A DNA stretch of 64,000 bases from VRUE01 sp963695835 (lineage in GTDB: Bacteria > Actinomycetota > Thermoleophilia > Solirubrobacterales > 70-9): the NCBI GenBank assembly GCA_963695835.1, contig CAVOHR010000002.1:62001-126000 (forward strand), given 5' to 3'. Position 1 is the stretch's first letter. Every line of letters starts with the position of its first letter. The position numbers were made by a program, and so were the translations under genes. Shown piece after piece: positions 25,683 to 34,100 of this stretch. Under the pieces are notes generated by a model. It ran no database searches. It had not been told where the DNA came from and saw only the letters and a list, made by a program, of their open reading frames with translations.

Positions 25683-27174
25683 GGCGAAGCTTGAGCGATT
25701 GGAGGGAGTCGTCGAGCGCTCGGGCATCGCCCCGCGGATCGAGGCGATGCTGCCGGTCGGGGCGCGGCGGCGCCAGCTCTCGGTGCGCACGCTGCTCGTG
25801 GGGATGCTCTTGGTCGCCGTCGACGGGCGCCCCGCGCACCTGAGCCGGGTGCACGAGGCGCTCTGCGCGCTGCCCCAGGCAGATCAGAGGCGGCTCGGGG
25901 TGATCGCCGAGTGGAAGGACGGCCCCCACCGGCTCACCTACCGCCAGGTGGAGCGCACCTTCGGGCTCGTGGCGAGGGTACTGGCCAAGGCCGAGCCCGA
26001 CGGGGAGCCCTGCGAGGAGCTCTCGGAGATCCTCGACGCCCTGCTGGAGGCGAGCGTCGAGCTCTGCGGGAAGCCCGAGACGAGCTCCTACGCCGTCGAC
26101 TGGACCGACCTGGAGACGTTCTCCTGCCCACCGCCGAAGGGCGGCGAGCGCTGCGCTGACCCCGAGGCCACCTGGGGACACCGGCGCGGCAACTCGCCCG
26201 GCGAGCGCGACGAGGCCTTCTACGGCTACTACCTGCAGGTCGTCACGGCCGTCAAGGAGGAGCGCGGCCCCGCCGTCGCGGAGCTGGTGCGCCGCATCGG
26301 GCTCACGAGCTGCGGGGTCGACCCGCCGCCGGCGCTCGTGCCGGTGCTGGAGCGGATGGCCGCCGCCGGGATCGAGGTCGGCGACGTCCTCGCCGATTCG
26401 GGCTATGCCCACCGGGTGGCGGAGACGTGGGCGCTGCCGCTGCGGCGCCTGGGGGCAAATCTCGTCCAGGACCTGCATCCCCATGACCGTGGGCCGAAGG
26501 GAACCCACATGGGAGCAACCCTCGCCAACGGGGCGCTCTACTGCCCGGCGACGCCGACCACGCTGCTGGAACTGGGACCGCTCGCCCGCGGCGCTACGGA
26601 GGCCGAGACTGCCGCCCACGACCGCAAGGCCGCAGAGCTCGCCAAGCACAAGCTGGCGCCGCTCGCGGGCTATGACGCAGACGGCTACCACCGCGTCGGC
26701 TGCCCCGCCGCCCAGGGCAAGCTGCGCTGCCCCTTGCGGCCTGAGTCGATGCAGCTCGGCCACACCCGTCCGGAGGTCATCTCCCCGCCCGAGCACCCGC
26801 CTACCTGCTGCGCCCAGCGCACGATCACGGTGCCTGCCTCGGTCAACGCCAAGACCGCACAGAAACACGACTACCCCTCTGCGGAGCACCGCCGCTCCTA
26901 CGCGCGGCGCTCCGCCGCCGAGCGCGCCTACGCCACGGTCAAGGACCCGGCCTCCAACGACATCTCAAAGGGCTGGTGCCGGTTGACGGGTCTGGCGCCG
27001 ATCGCGCTGTTCGCCGCCAGCGTCTTCGTCGCCCGCAACCTGCGCGTCGCCGACGCCTTCGCGGCTCGCCAGGCCGAGGATGAGCGGCGTGCCGCCGAAG
27101 GGCTGGCGCCCAAGCGGCGCAGGCGGCGCCGGACCGCGGACGACCTGATCGGCGCGGCAAGCGCGCCGACCTGA
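25672..27174 (+). CDS. DDE-type transposase
   Basis: The 500-aa product begins MEAEAKLERLEGVVERSGIA with a strong Shine-Dalgarno (GGAGGAGGCC). Likely catalytic triad: Asp in SSYAVDWTDLETF (residue about 142), Asp in VGDVLADSGYAHR (about 241) and Glu in RRSAAERAYATVKDP (about 420), spacing expected of IS4/IS1182-like RNase-H-fold transposases. A Cys cluster (near CPAAQGKLRCPLRP and TCCAQ) between the last two is typical of IS1182-type insertions. The C-terminus is basic. It is coupled to the upstream recombinase-like gene. Confidence 0.85.
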   Translation: MEAEAKLERLEGVVERSGIAPRIEAMLPVGARRRQLSVRTLLVGMLLVAVDGRPAHLSRVHEALCALPQADQRRLGVIAEWKDGPHRLTYRQVERTFGLVARVLAKAEPDGEPCEELSEILDALLEASVELCGKPETSSYAVDWTDLETFSCPPPKGGERCADPEATWGHRRGNSPGERDEAFYGYYLQVVTAVKEERGPAVAELVRRIGLTSCGVDPPPALVPVLERMAAAGIEVGDVLADSGYAHRVAETWALPLRRLGANLVQDLHPHDRGPKGTHMGATLANGALYCPATPTTLLELGPLARGATEAETAAHDRKAAELAKHKLAPLAGYDADGYHRVGCPAAQGKLRCPLRPESMQLGHTRPEVISPPEHPPTCCAQRTITVPASVNAKTAQKHDYPSAEHRRSYARRSAAERAYATVKDPASNDISKGWCRLTGLAPIALFAASVFVARNLRVADAFAARQAEDERRAAEGLAPKRRRRRRTADDLIGAASAPT

Positions 27175-27375
27175 CTTCGCCTCGCCGGGACGGTCGCCGA
27201 GGGAGAAAGCGTGGGGAGAACCGATGGCCACCGGTGGGGAGAAACGGTGGCCGTGGGCGGGGAAGTTGAATGGCCGCTCCCGGAGGAGTCGATGGACATC
27301 GGACGCCACCGCGAATCGCGGTTCGTCCGGTTCAAACGTGAAGATAGGTGGAGGTCAAAGGTGAAGACCTCTAAG

Positions 27376-27415
27376 TGGAGCTAGGCGGATTCGAACCGGC
27401 GACCTCCTGGGTGCG
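27376..27415 (-). repeat. tRNA-Ala 3'-half fragment
   Basis: On the minus strand this reads GCACCCAGGAGGTCGCCGGT, TTCGAATCC and then an acceptor ending TAGCTCCA, as in the 3' half of tRNA-Ala. The 5' half is absent. It sits five bases outside the transposon's right end and probably records another integration at a tRNA-Ala gene. The span 27416-27613 shows no gene. Confidence 0.7.
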
Positions 27416-27613
27416 ATTTCCGAAAGCTGGATCGAGCGGTCGTCTGTCGAGAGCATGATTTGCAGGGCTTTTGCCCCATAAGACCGCGCCGCTTATCGCC
27501 GCCGAAGTGCGAGGATACGCAGGGATTAGCGGCGATTCGGGCACTTCCCGGCAAGAAGTGCCCGGCTTCGCGCGTCGTTTCCAACCGCCGAAGCCACGGT
27601 ATCCTCCTATGCG

Positions 27614-27805
27614 ATGGCTACCGCAAAACAGGATGTCCGAAGGGTCCTCGATGGCCTTCCCGAGGAAGCCTCGCTTGAAGAGGACATCCAGTACCACCTC
27701 TACGTCTTGCAGCGCAGCGAGCGCGGCCGCGAAGACGTCGAGGCAGGGAGAGTCCTGCCCCAGGACGAGGTCGAGCAGCGGTTGGCCCGGCGGCTCGACA
27801 GGTAG
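27614..27805 (+). CDS. Antitoxin-like protein of a ParE/RelE-type pair
   Basis: The 63-aa protein MATAKQDVRRVLDGLPEEAS has the shape of a small family of antitoxins that precede ParE/RelE toxins: a short helix, then EDIQYHLYVLQRSERGREDV and a C-terminal helix EVEQRLARRLDR. The stop overlaps the start region of a ParE-like frame. The toxin is broken, so the antitoxin may be an orphan. Confidence 0.7.
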   Translation: MATAKQDVRRVLDGLPEEASLEEDIQYHLYVLQRSERGREDVEAGRVLPQDEVEQRLARRLDR

Positions 27806-27950
27806 CGTGGGCCGAGACTGCCTGGCGGGACCTCGAGCGCATCGCCGACTACATCGCCGAGGACTCCCCAGGCTATGCGGCGGCTACGATCTCTCGAACG
27901 GCGTGGTCCTCGCCGTCGGCGGGCCGCCGCTTTGAGCGATCCAGGTCGGT
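27795..27950 (+). pseudogene. ParE-type toxin remnant
   Basis: Directly after the antitoxin the frame reads VAWAETAWRDLERIADYIAE, then DSPGYAAA, the N-terminal third of ParE toxins. Beyond about 27890 the family similarity is scattered among frames (for example RAEVRER in another frame), and the typical C-terminal YRLIYRV strand is missing. I take it as decayed. The gene-free rest (27951-28271) shows no further gene, although a long open frame continues. Confidence 0.6.
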
Positions 27951-28271
27951 CGTGCAGAGCGGAAGTGCGGGAGAGATGGTTGTTTCCAGGTCTTTCGGCT
28001 CAAGCCGAAATCAAAGCCCGAACGGCGCCCGATCATGTGGGTACGACGCGAATCCGATTCGGGAACCTCCTCGGTGCATGTGCTTGGCGATGAGGCTAGG
28101 ATCGCCGACCTCGTGGCCTGTGGGAATAACAACGTCAGTCGCGCATACCTCTCCTCTCAGCCCTCCGGGCAGGGTGCACGGGACAGCGTTGCCAAGCGAC
28201 TTGCGGCAGGGCCCGCCCGAACCAAGGCAGCCGAGCAGAAGAGGTTCAGCAGGGACTACCGAAGCGTTCGC

Positions 28272-28628
28272 ATGTCGGAGACCCAGGTCAAGGCTGCCGC
28301 TGAGAAGCGGCTCGCTGAGGCTCAGGCGTCCACGCGGAGCGGGCAGTACCCTACCGCTCCAAAGCATGGGAAAAAGCAAGACTACTACTCGAAAACCGAG
28401 CTTCCTGATCGGGTACACCAGTACATTAATGCCGACGGTGACCTGACGTTTGGCAAGGCACATGTACACGTTGTGCACGATGAAAAAAACGACGAGGTAC
28501 GGCTCCACATTTCCTTTGGCGAGGAGAATCGGCGCAGTGAGAAGATCGCTCTGGTCGGTGCCACGGGGAACGAGGTCAACGCGGCGATCGACCTGCTGAC
28601 GGACGCGCTCAAGGCGCGCATGCGATGA
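28272..28628 (+). CDS. Small unknown protein, first gene of the DEAH-helicase operon
   Basis: The 118-aa protein begins MSETQVKAAAEKRLAEAQAS, with a helical N-terminus, a basic middle (YPTAPKHGKKQDYYSK) and a strand-rich part with a histidine cluster (KAHVHVVHDEKNDEVRLHIS), ending in a helix (EVNAAIDLLTDALKARMR). The frame stays open upstream to 28035, but that part overlaps decayed toxin sequence, so ATG 28272 is preferred. The stop overlaps the next start as ATGA. No family was recognised; the coupling ties it to the three genes that follow. Confidence 0.6.
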   Translation: MSETQVKAAAEKRLAEAQASTRSGQYPTAPKHGKKQDYYSKTELPDRVHQYINADGDLTFGKAHVHVVHDEKNDEVRLHISFGEENRRSEKIALVGATGNEVNAAIDLLTDALKARMR

Positions 28629-30088
28629 CCAAACCTGACGATGTCAGATACGCCCTTGGCGTCATCTACGCAAACCAGTGGTCGGAGAAGGTTCGCGAAG
28701 TTCTCTTCACCCCCGCACCCGTCAACGGGGAGTTCGAGCTTGCGCAGGGGTTCGACCTGCTCGACTCCGGGGCCGACCTTGCTCCCGACAACCTGATTCC
28801 TCTCTGCGTGATCGACGAGGCTTCGATCGCGGTGGTCGTCTCGGAGGGGCCGGCGTCGGGAACGGTGCGTCGCTGGTTTCTGGATCCGGTCTCGCCCGAG
28901 TGCCAGGGGGCTCTCCTCGATCTGCACCCCCTGCTCTACGTGTCGGGGCTCGATCGCGAACTGAGCGCCCGCAAGACCGGCGTCGACCGGATTCTCGACC
29001 AGATCGGACCCGCCTACTCGGAGTCGCATCTCGAGCACGAGAAGCGACCTCGGACGTTCGTGCTCAGGCCGATCCGCCTCGCCTGCCAAAACGTAATCGT
29101 CGGTCTCGCCGCGATCGCCCAGGACGCCGGCATCGATGGCCTCTCGGTGCTCACCTGGCAGACCTGCGAAGCGGCGCACGTCGCGACGCACGAGGCCAAC
29201 CGGGCTCTTGCGGTAATCACCTTGTGCGACGCCTTCCAGAACGGCGGCACGATGGAGATCCGCTTCGACCGTCCGGCAGCGGTCTCCGTAGGGAAGCGGA
29301 AATTCAAATACCGGGGCCACCCCGAGGGCCGCGTGCCGGCCAGCCTGCAGCGGTTCGGGCGCACGGTCGGGGTTGACGTCGGTGTCGAGGAAGAGGCCTC
29401 GATCTCGCCCCGCGAGGCCCGGGATCTGTTCCGTGCCGTCACCCCGATGCCGCCCGAGCTGCGCGATCGGGTCGATGACGCGATCGCGACGATCGGGATC
29501 AAGCCCGAGCGGCTCTACTACACCCTGCTCAAACCGATCTGGCGCGACGTCGAACTTGACTGGCTGCTCGCGGTCTCCTCCCGGGTGGCGTCCATCCTGG
29601 AGGGAGGAGCGGGATGGGAGCACCGATCGGCCCGCCAGGCGGAGGCGGAGGCCTGCCGCACCGCGCTGATCGTCGGGATGCTCTTCCGTCGTCTCAACGG
29701 GACCGACGCCGCGGCCGGCGACGAGGGTGCGCGCGTGGTCGAGGACCGCGCGCGCGGGGTGACCTGGTCGGTCGACGGAGAGTCGGCGACGGTCGCCTTC
29801 GCGGGCCTCCCGGAGGACAAGGGACTGCCCTGGATCGCGTCAGGGAGAACGGTGCCGGCGACGGGTCGCGCCGTCGTCGCTGTTCGCTCGCTGCTGACAC
29901 CCGACACGGTCGAGGCGGTTCGCGCCGCCGCCGGCGAGGACCTCGCGGTGCTGGCCGTCCCGCGAGATGCCGAGTTGCCTGCGGACCTGCCGGAAGACGT
30001 CGTTGTCGCCCGCTGTCCCGATCGCCTGGCCGACCTCGACAAGGCGGTAGAGGCCAACCTCACCTCCTCCCGGATCTCGCGCGCATGA
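28625..30088 (+). CDS. Unknown 487-aa protein of the DEAH-helicase operon
   Basis: The protein starts MTKPDDVRYALGVIYANQWS. The N-terminal part (about 20-150) resembles a globular alpha/beta domain (NLIPLCVIDEASIAVVVSEG). A middle region has LRPIRLACQNVIVGLAAIAQ and strand-rich MEIRFDRPAAVSVGKRKFKY. The C-terminal 150 aa are another alpha/beta unit (VAVRSLLTPDTVEAVRAAAG). No catalytic motif stands out and no transmembrane segment is present. It is coupled at both ends by ATGA overlaps (28625 and 30085), so a stoichiometric partner of the neighbouring proteins is plausible. Confidence 0.65.
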   Translation: MTKPDDVRYALGVIYANQWSEKVREVLFTPAPVNGEFELAQGFDLLDSGADLAPDNLIPLCVIDEASIAVVVSEGPASGTVRRWFLDPVSPECQGALLDLHPLLYVSGLDRELSARKTGVDRILDQIGPAYSESHLEHEKRPRTFVLRPIRLACQNVIVGLAAIAQDAGIDGLSVLTWQTCEAAHVATHEANRALAVITLCDAFQNGGTMEIRFDRPAAVSVGKRKFKYRGHPEGRVPASLQRFGRTVGVDVGVEEEASISPREARDLFRAVTPMPPELRDRVDDAIATIGIKPERLYYTLLKPIWRDVELDWLLAVSSRVASILEGGAGWEHRSARQAEAEACRTALIVGMLFRRLNGTDAAAGDEGARVVEDRARGVTWSVDGESATVAFAGLPEDKGLPWIASGRTVPATGRAVVAVRSLLTPDTVEAVRAAAGEDLAVLAVPRDAELPADLPEDVVVARCPDRLADLDKAVEANLTSSRISRA

Positions 30089-31182
30089 GCCGCGAGCAGG
30101 TTGTTGTCGTCGCCGTTCCCCTCGACGAGGATCGCCGCCTGCTCGTCGACGACATCGCTTCCGCCCGTGCCAGGGCGGCAAAGGCCGTGGCCGGCGACCG
30201 GGCCGACGTGGCCCGGTTCGAGGCGCTCTCCTCGCAGCTCGAGCGCTGGGCCTACGAACGGCGCGACGACGACGACGCGGTCTCGGTTGAGGTCTCGACC
30301 ACGGTCGATGCGCCAGGCGTCCTCACCGCCGACGATGCGGCGGGGCTCGCGTTCATCCCCGCCGCCTGGCGCGAGCGGTTCGAGGCGGTGCTCGCTGCCG
30401 GTGGCATCGTCGCGACGATCCGCACGCCGTTGCTCGCCGGACCCGTCGCGGCGGCGGCGAAGCCGCCGGCCAAACCGGTTCCGGAGCCGGCCGAGGCCTG
30501 GAAATCGAAGACCAGGGCGCGCGGCATCCGCGCCGTGCAGGAGCGCTTCGAGGCGCAGATCGAGAGTTGCCTGTCCGGTGGCGCCGGCGCAGTCTCGCCG
30601 AGCGACATCCAGAACACGATCCTGACCGAGACTTTGCGGACCTACGTTGGCCAGCGAGGAAGGCGGGTGGAGGTGCCGGTCGAGTACAGGGACGGATCGC
30701 GCTCGCGCCACCCGTTCCCGTTGCGCTCGCTGAAGCTCGCCCCGCGCGCGCCGTCGGGCTGGGACGAGCTGCGCCTCGCCCTGCTCTCGATCCGCCACAC
30801 CGAGATGGACGCCGTCATCGACGGCGCCTTCCTGCGCAACTCCGAGATCTCCCAGCCGCGGTCGGCGGCCGAGACCGACGACCACGTGTTCGCGACCAGC
30901 CGCGACCAGCTGCTCGCCCTTACCGGCGACGGCTCCAAGTCGCTGCACCTGCGGGTGTACCAGACGGGTCTGGACACCGCGATCGTCGGCTTCTACCGTG
31001 CCGTGGTCCACCATCTCCTCGAGCACCCGGGGAGCCTCGCGGTCACGCCGATGTTCTTCCAGAACGCCCGGCCACCCCGCCGCGGCTCCGAGCAGAGCCG
31101 GCCGTCAAAGCAGGAGAGCAGCCGCGGGGGCCCGGTCACCACCGCCGGCTTCCGCGAGGGGACGGTATGGGCGACGAGATAG
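30085..31182 (+). CDS. Unknown 365-aa protein of the DEAH-helicase operon
   Basis: The protein begins MSREQVVVVAVPLDEDRRLL. The first half is helical with a low-complexity Ala/Pro linker (about residues 118-145). The second half is a compact domain with FEAQIESCLSGGAGAVSPSD, a strand region (VPVEYRDGSRSRHPFPLRSL) and LHLRVYQTGLDTAIVGFYRA. The last 40 residues are basic and disordered. The ATG overlaps the previous stop, and the gene ends 16 bp inside the helicase gene. I recognise no family. Confidence 0.65.
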   Translation: MSREQVVVVAVPLDEDRRLLVDDIASARARAAKAVAGDRADVARFEALSSQLERWAYERRDDDDAVSVEVSTTVDAPGVLTADDAAGLAFIPAAWRERFEAVLAAGGIVATIRTPLLAGPVAAAAKPPAKPVPEPAEAWKSKTRARGIRAVQERFEAQIESCLSGGAGAVSPSDIQNTILTETLRTYVGQRGRRVEVPVEYRDGSRSRHPFPLRSLKLAPRAPSGWDELRLALLSIRHTEMDAVIDGAFLRNSEISQPRSAAETDDHVFATSRDQLLALTGDGSKSLHLRVYQTGLDTAIVGFYRAVVHHLLEHPGSLAVTPMFFQNARPPRRGSEQSRPSKQESSRGGPVTTAGFREGTVWATR

Positions 31183-34100
31183 CGCCACCGCGCCGGGGCC
31201 ACTCGCACACCTCGATGCGAGTTGCCGTCTGCAAGGACTGCCAGCGGGAGATCGAAGCCCTCGAGCGGGCGATAGCGGAAGCCGATCCCCCGCAGGCGAA
31301 GAAGCTGCGCAAGGAGCTCCGCGGGAAGTCGGACTCCTTCGCCTACACGGAGAACGACGCGATGCGTAAGCTCGACCGAGGAGGCTCCCGCTCCGATCGC
31401 TGCGTCCGACACCGCCGCGAGCACGGCAAGCAGACCGAGGGCATGGCGGTCGCCTATGTCGACCTGGCGACGGTCGGCGAGGTGGCCGACCGCGATAACC
31501 CGACCGGACCGCTCGGGGGCTTGGGCCCGCTGCCCGCAGCCCACGAGCCGAATTCGGCGCGGCAGAACCTCTCCGACTTCGAGTTCGGCATGAACGACCA
31601 GGACATCGTCGAGATCCTCGAGCTTCTGCGCGACCACCAGGTCCTGGTTCTCAAGGCCGGGACCGGGACCGGGAAGTCGACCTTCGGCCCGTACCGGCTA
31701 ATGGACCCACCGACCGAGGAGGAATGCGAGGAGCGCGGCATTTCCGTTCCCCCCCGTGGGATCTACCAGTTGACCACCGCCGGCCCGATAGTCGTGACCG
31801 AGCCGCGGGTGGCAGCGGCCACCGGTGTAGCGACCTTCGTCGGAACCAAGTTGTCGGGTACGGGTGTCGGGCCCGGATACCCGGTCGGGTATCAGGTGTC
31901 CGGCGACCGCAACCACGATGACGGCTGTCAGCTCGTCTTCGTCACTGACGGGACCATGATCAACTGGCTGCGGGAGGGTCGCCTGAGCAGAATCGGGACG
32001 GTGATTGTCGACGAGGCGCACGAGCGCAGCACCAACATCGACTTCATCATGGGGTACCTGTGTCGCGACCTCGCGAAGTACCCCCACCTGCGGGTGATCA
32101 TCACCTCGGCGACGTTCGACACCGACTTCTACCAGGAGTACTTCGGCGGCTCCGACGTGGTCGCCGTGAAGGAGGTTCCGGCGGTCAAGAGCGTCGGCTA
32201 CGGGATGCCGCTCTTCCCCGGTCTTGACACGCCGACCGATCGCGAGAAGGCGTTCTTCTCCGAGAGCGGTTGGGACGCCGAGCTGTGGCCGGTGGTCGAC
32301 GAGCCCGTCGACGAGCAGCGGTTCATCCACACCCATTGGCCGACGCGTCTGGCGCCGCCACTGAATAAGCACGAGGTGGAGAACACCGACCTGGTCGCCG
32401 AGGGGGGAGATGTCGGCTACGAAGAGGATCTCCATGAGACCACCGCGAAGCTGCTGCCGCTGCGCTTCGACGGCCACGTCCCGGTCGAGGACTGGCAGGA
32501 CAAGATGCCCGATGTCCTTGCGGACTTCGTCATCGGGCTCGCCAAGGCGCTCGACGAAGGAGAGGTGTTCGGGGACATCCTCGGGTTCCTGCCGACCGGC
32601 AAGACGATCGGATACGCGTGCGAGAAGATCGAAGCCGCACTCGGGAACCGCGCCGACGTCTTCGCCCTGCTGTCGTCGCTGTCCGACAAGAAGAAGGACG
32701 AAGCTCTGTCCGCGCGTAAGAAGGGCGCAAAACGGAAGATCGTGATCTCCACCAACCTGGCTGAGACTTCGCTGACGGTGGAGGGGGTGCGTTTCGTCGT
32801 CGACTCGGGGTTGATTGCCCAGTCTGAATGGGATCCGGAGCTGGCCACCGGGGGCATCCCGACCAAGCCGCACAGCCAGGCTGGGATCAGGCAACGGTGG
32901 GGGCGCGTCGGTCGCAAGGCGCCGGGCTGGGTCTTCCCCCTCTACACCAAGGAGCAGTTTGCTGGGCGCGACAAGGACACGCCGCCGGGCTCCGCGCGGG
33001 AGAACCTCGAAGCCCTGATCATGACTGCCCGGCTGGGCGGCATCGACGACGTCAAGGCCTTCCCCTGGCCGGCGGCGTTCGAGCCTACCGGCGCACCCCT
33101 GGACGTCGCAGCCCAAGAGGCGCGAAAAACCTTTCTGCTTGAGCTTGATCGCGCCGATCTCGCGCTGCGCGGCGGCGGCGCCGTCGATGACGACGGCCAC
33201 CCCACCGCCTTCGGCCGCGAGGTCTCGCGGTTCTCCGGGTTCGGGTCGACCGCGAGCGCGGTATCGATCCTCTACGCCGACCGCCTTGCCTGCGTGCCCG
33301 AGGTTGCGACGATCCTGGCCCTGCTCGAAGACGCGCGGCTGGTCGGCCAGAATGGGCTGCTCGTCGATGACTACGGCTGGCCTGCCGAGTGGCGGCTGGA
33401 GGCGGCTCGCCGGCACCGCGGACTGGCAACCCTCGCGGAGGACGACGCGCATCTCGTGTTGCTGATCTGTGCGGCCTGGGAACGCGCCGACGAGGAGGCG
33501 CCGCCCTGGCAGGACTCCGACCGTCGCCGGGCCTGGGCGCGGCGCTGGTGGGTGAGCAACGAGGTGCTGTTGGCGGCGATTCAGCGTCGCCAGGAGGCGC
33601 TGGCGGTTCTCTCGCCGGCGATGAAGGAGGAGGTCAAGCGTTTCGTCGAGCCCGCGCTTCTCGACCGCGCCCGCGGCGTGATCGGCCGGACGATGGGGGC
33701 CATGGCCTACCAGCGGGACGGCGACGGCTCCTACGTTCCGCTTGGCTCGCAGGGGGAGGCCGCACTCACTCACGAGCTGGAGCGGGACACCCTCACCGGC
33801 CGCGATCACCCGCTCGTGATCGCTTTGCGCCGCCGCGACGGCGAGGACCAGCGGTTCATTTCCAACCTCGTCGCGGTTGCCAGGGCTGACGCCGAGAATG
33901 AGGCGACCGGTGTGCGCGACGCGATGAACCTCCTGCTCGAGTTCAAGCGGTCGGCGCCGCCCGATCCTTGCCAGAACGGAGCGCTGGCCCTGATGAAGCG
34001 CTATCCCGTGGGGAGCCGGCTGCGCGTTGGCGCCGATGCGGACGACGCCGGGCGTGTCGGCGCCGTCTTCGAGACGATCGAGCCGAGCGAGCGGCCGCCG

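Larger units (their letters stand above)
24247..27371 (+). mobile_element. 3.1-kb transposon with DDE transposase, recombinase-like protein and DUF6788-type protein
   Basis: Terminal inverted repeats are visible: GAGGTCTTCACGTTTG (24247-24262) and, complemented, GAGGTCTTCACCTTTG (27356-27371), 15 of 16 identical. A second related copy (TCTTCACGTTTGAACC, complemented) lies just inside the right end. The 196 bp between the transposase stop and the right end hold short repeats (GGCCACCGGTGGGGAGAAAC and variants), a likely transposase-binding region. AAG occurs one base outside each end, a tentative 3-bp target duplication. The gene-free left end spans 24247-24348. Confidence 0.75.

Noticed and set aside
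28035..28271. N-terminal extension of the 118-aa gene
   Set aside because: It overlaps decayed toxin sequence and its composition is unlike the rest; ATG 28272 is better.
30567..31166. 200-codon N-terminal extension of the helicase frame
   Set aside because: It overlaps the intact 365-aa gene in another frame, is Arg/Pro/Ala-rich shadow sequence, and a good ribosome binding site precedes ATG 31167.
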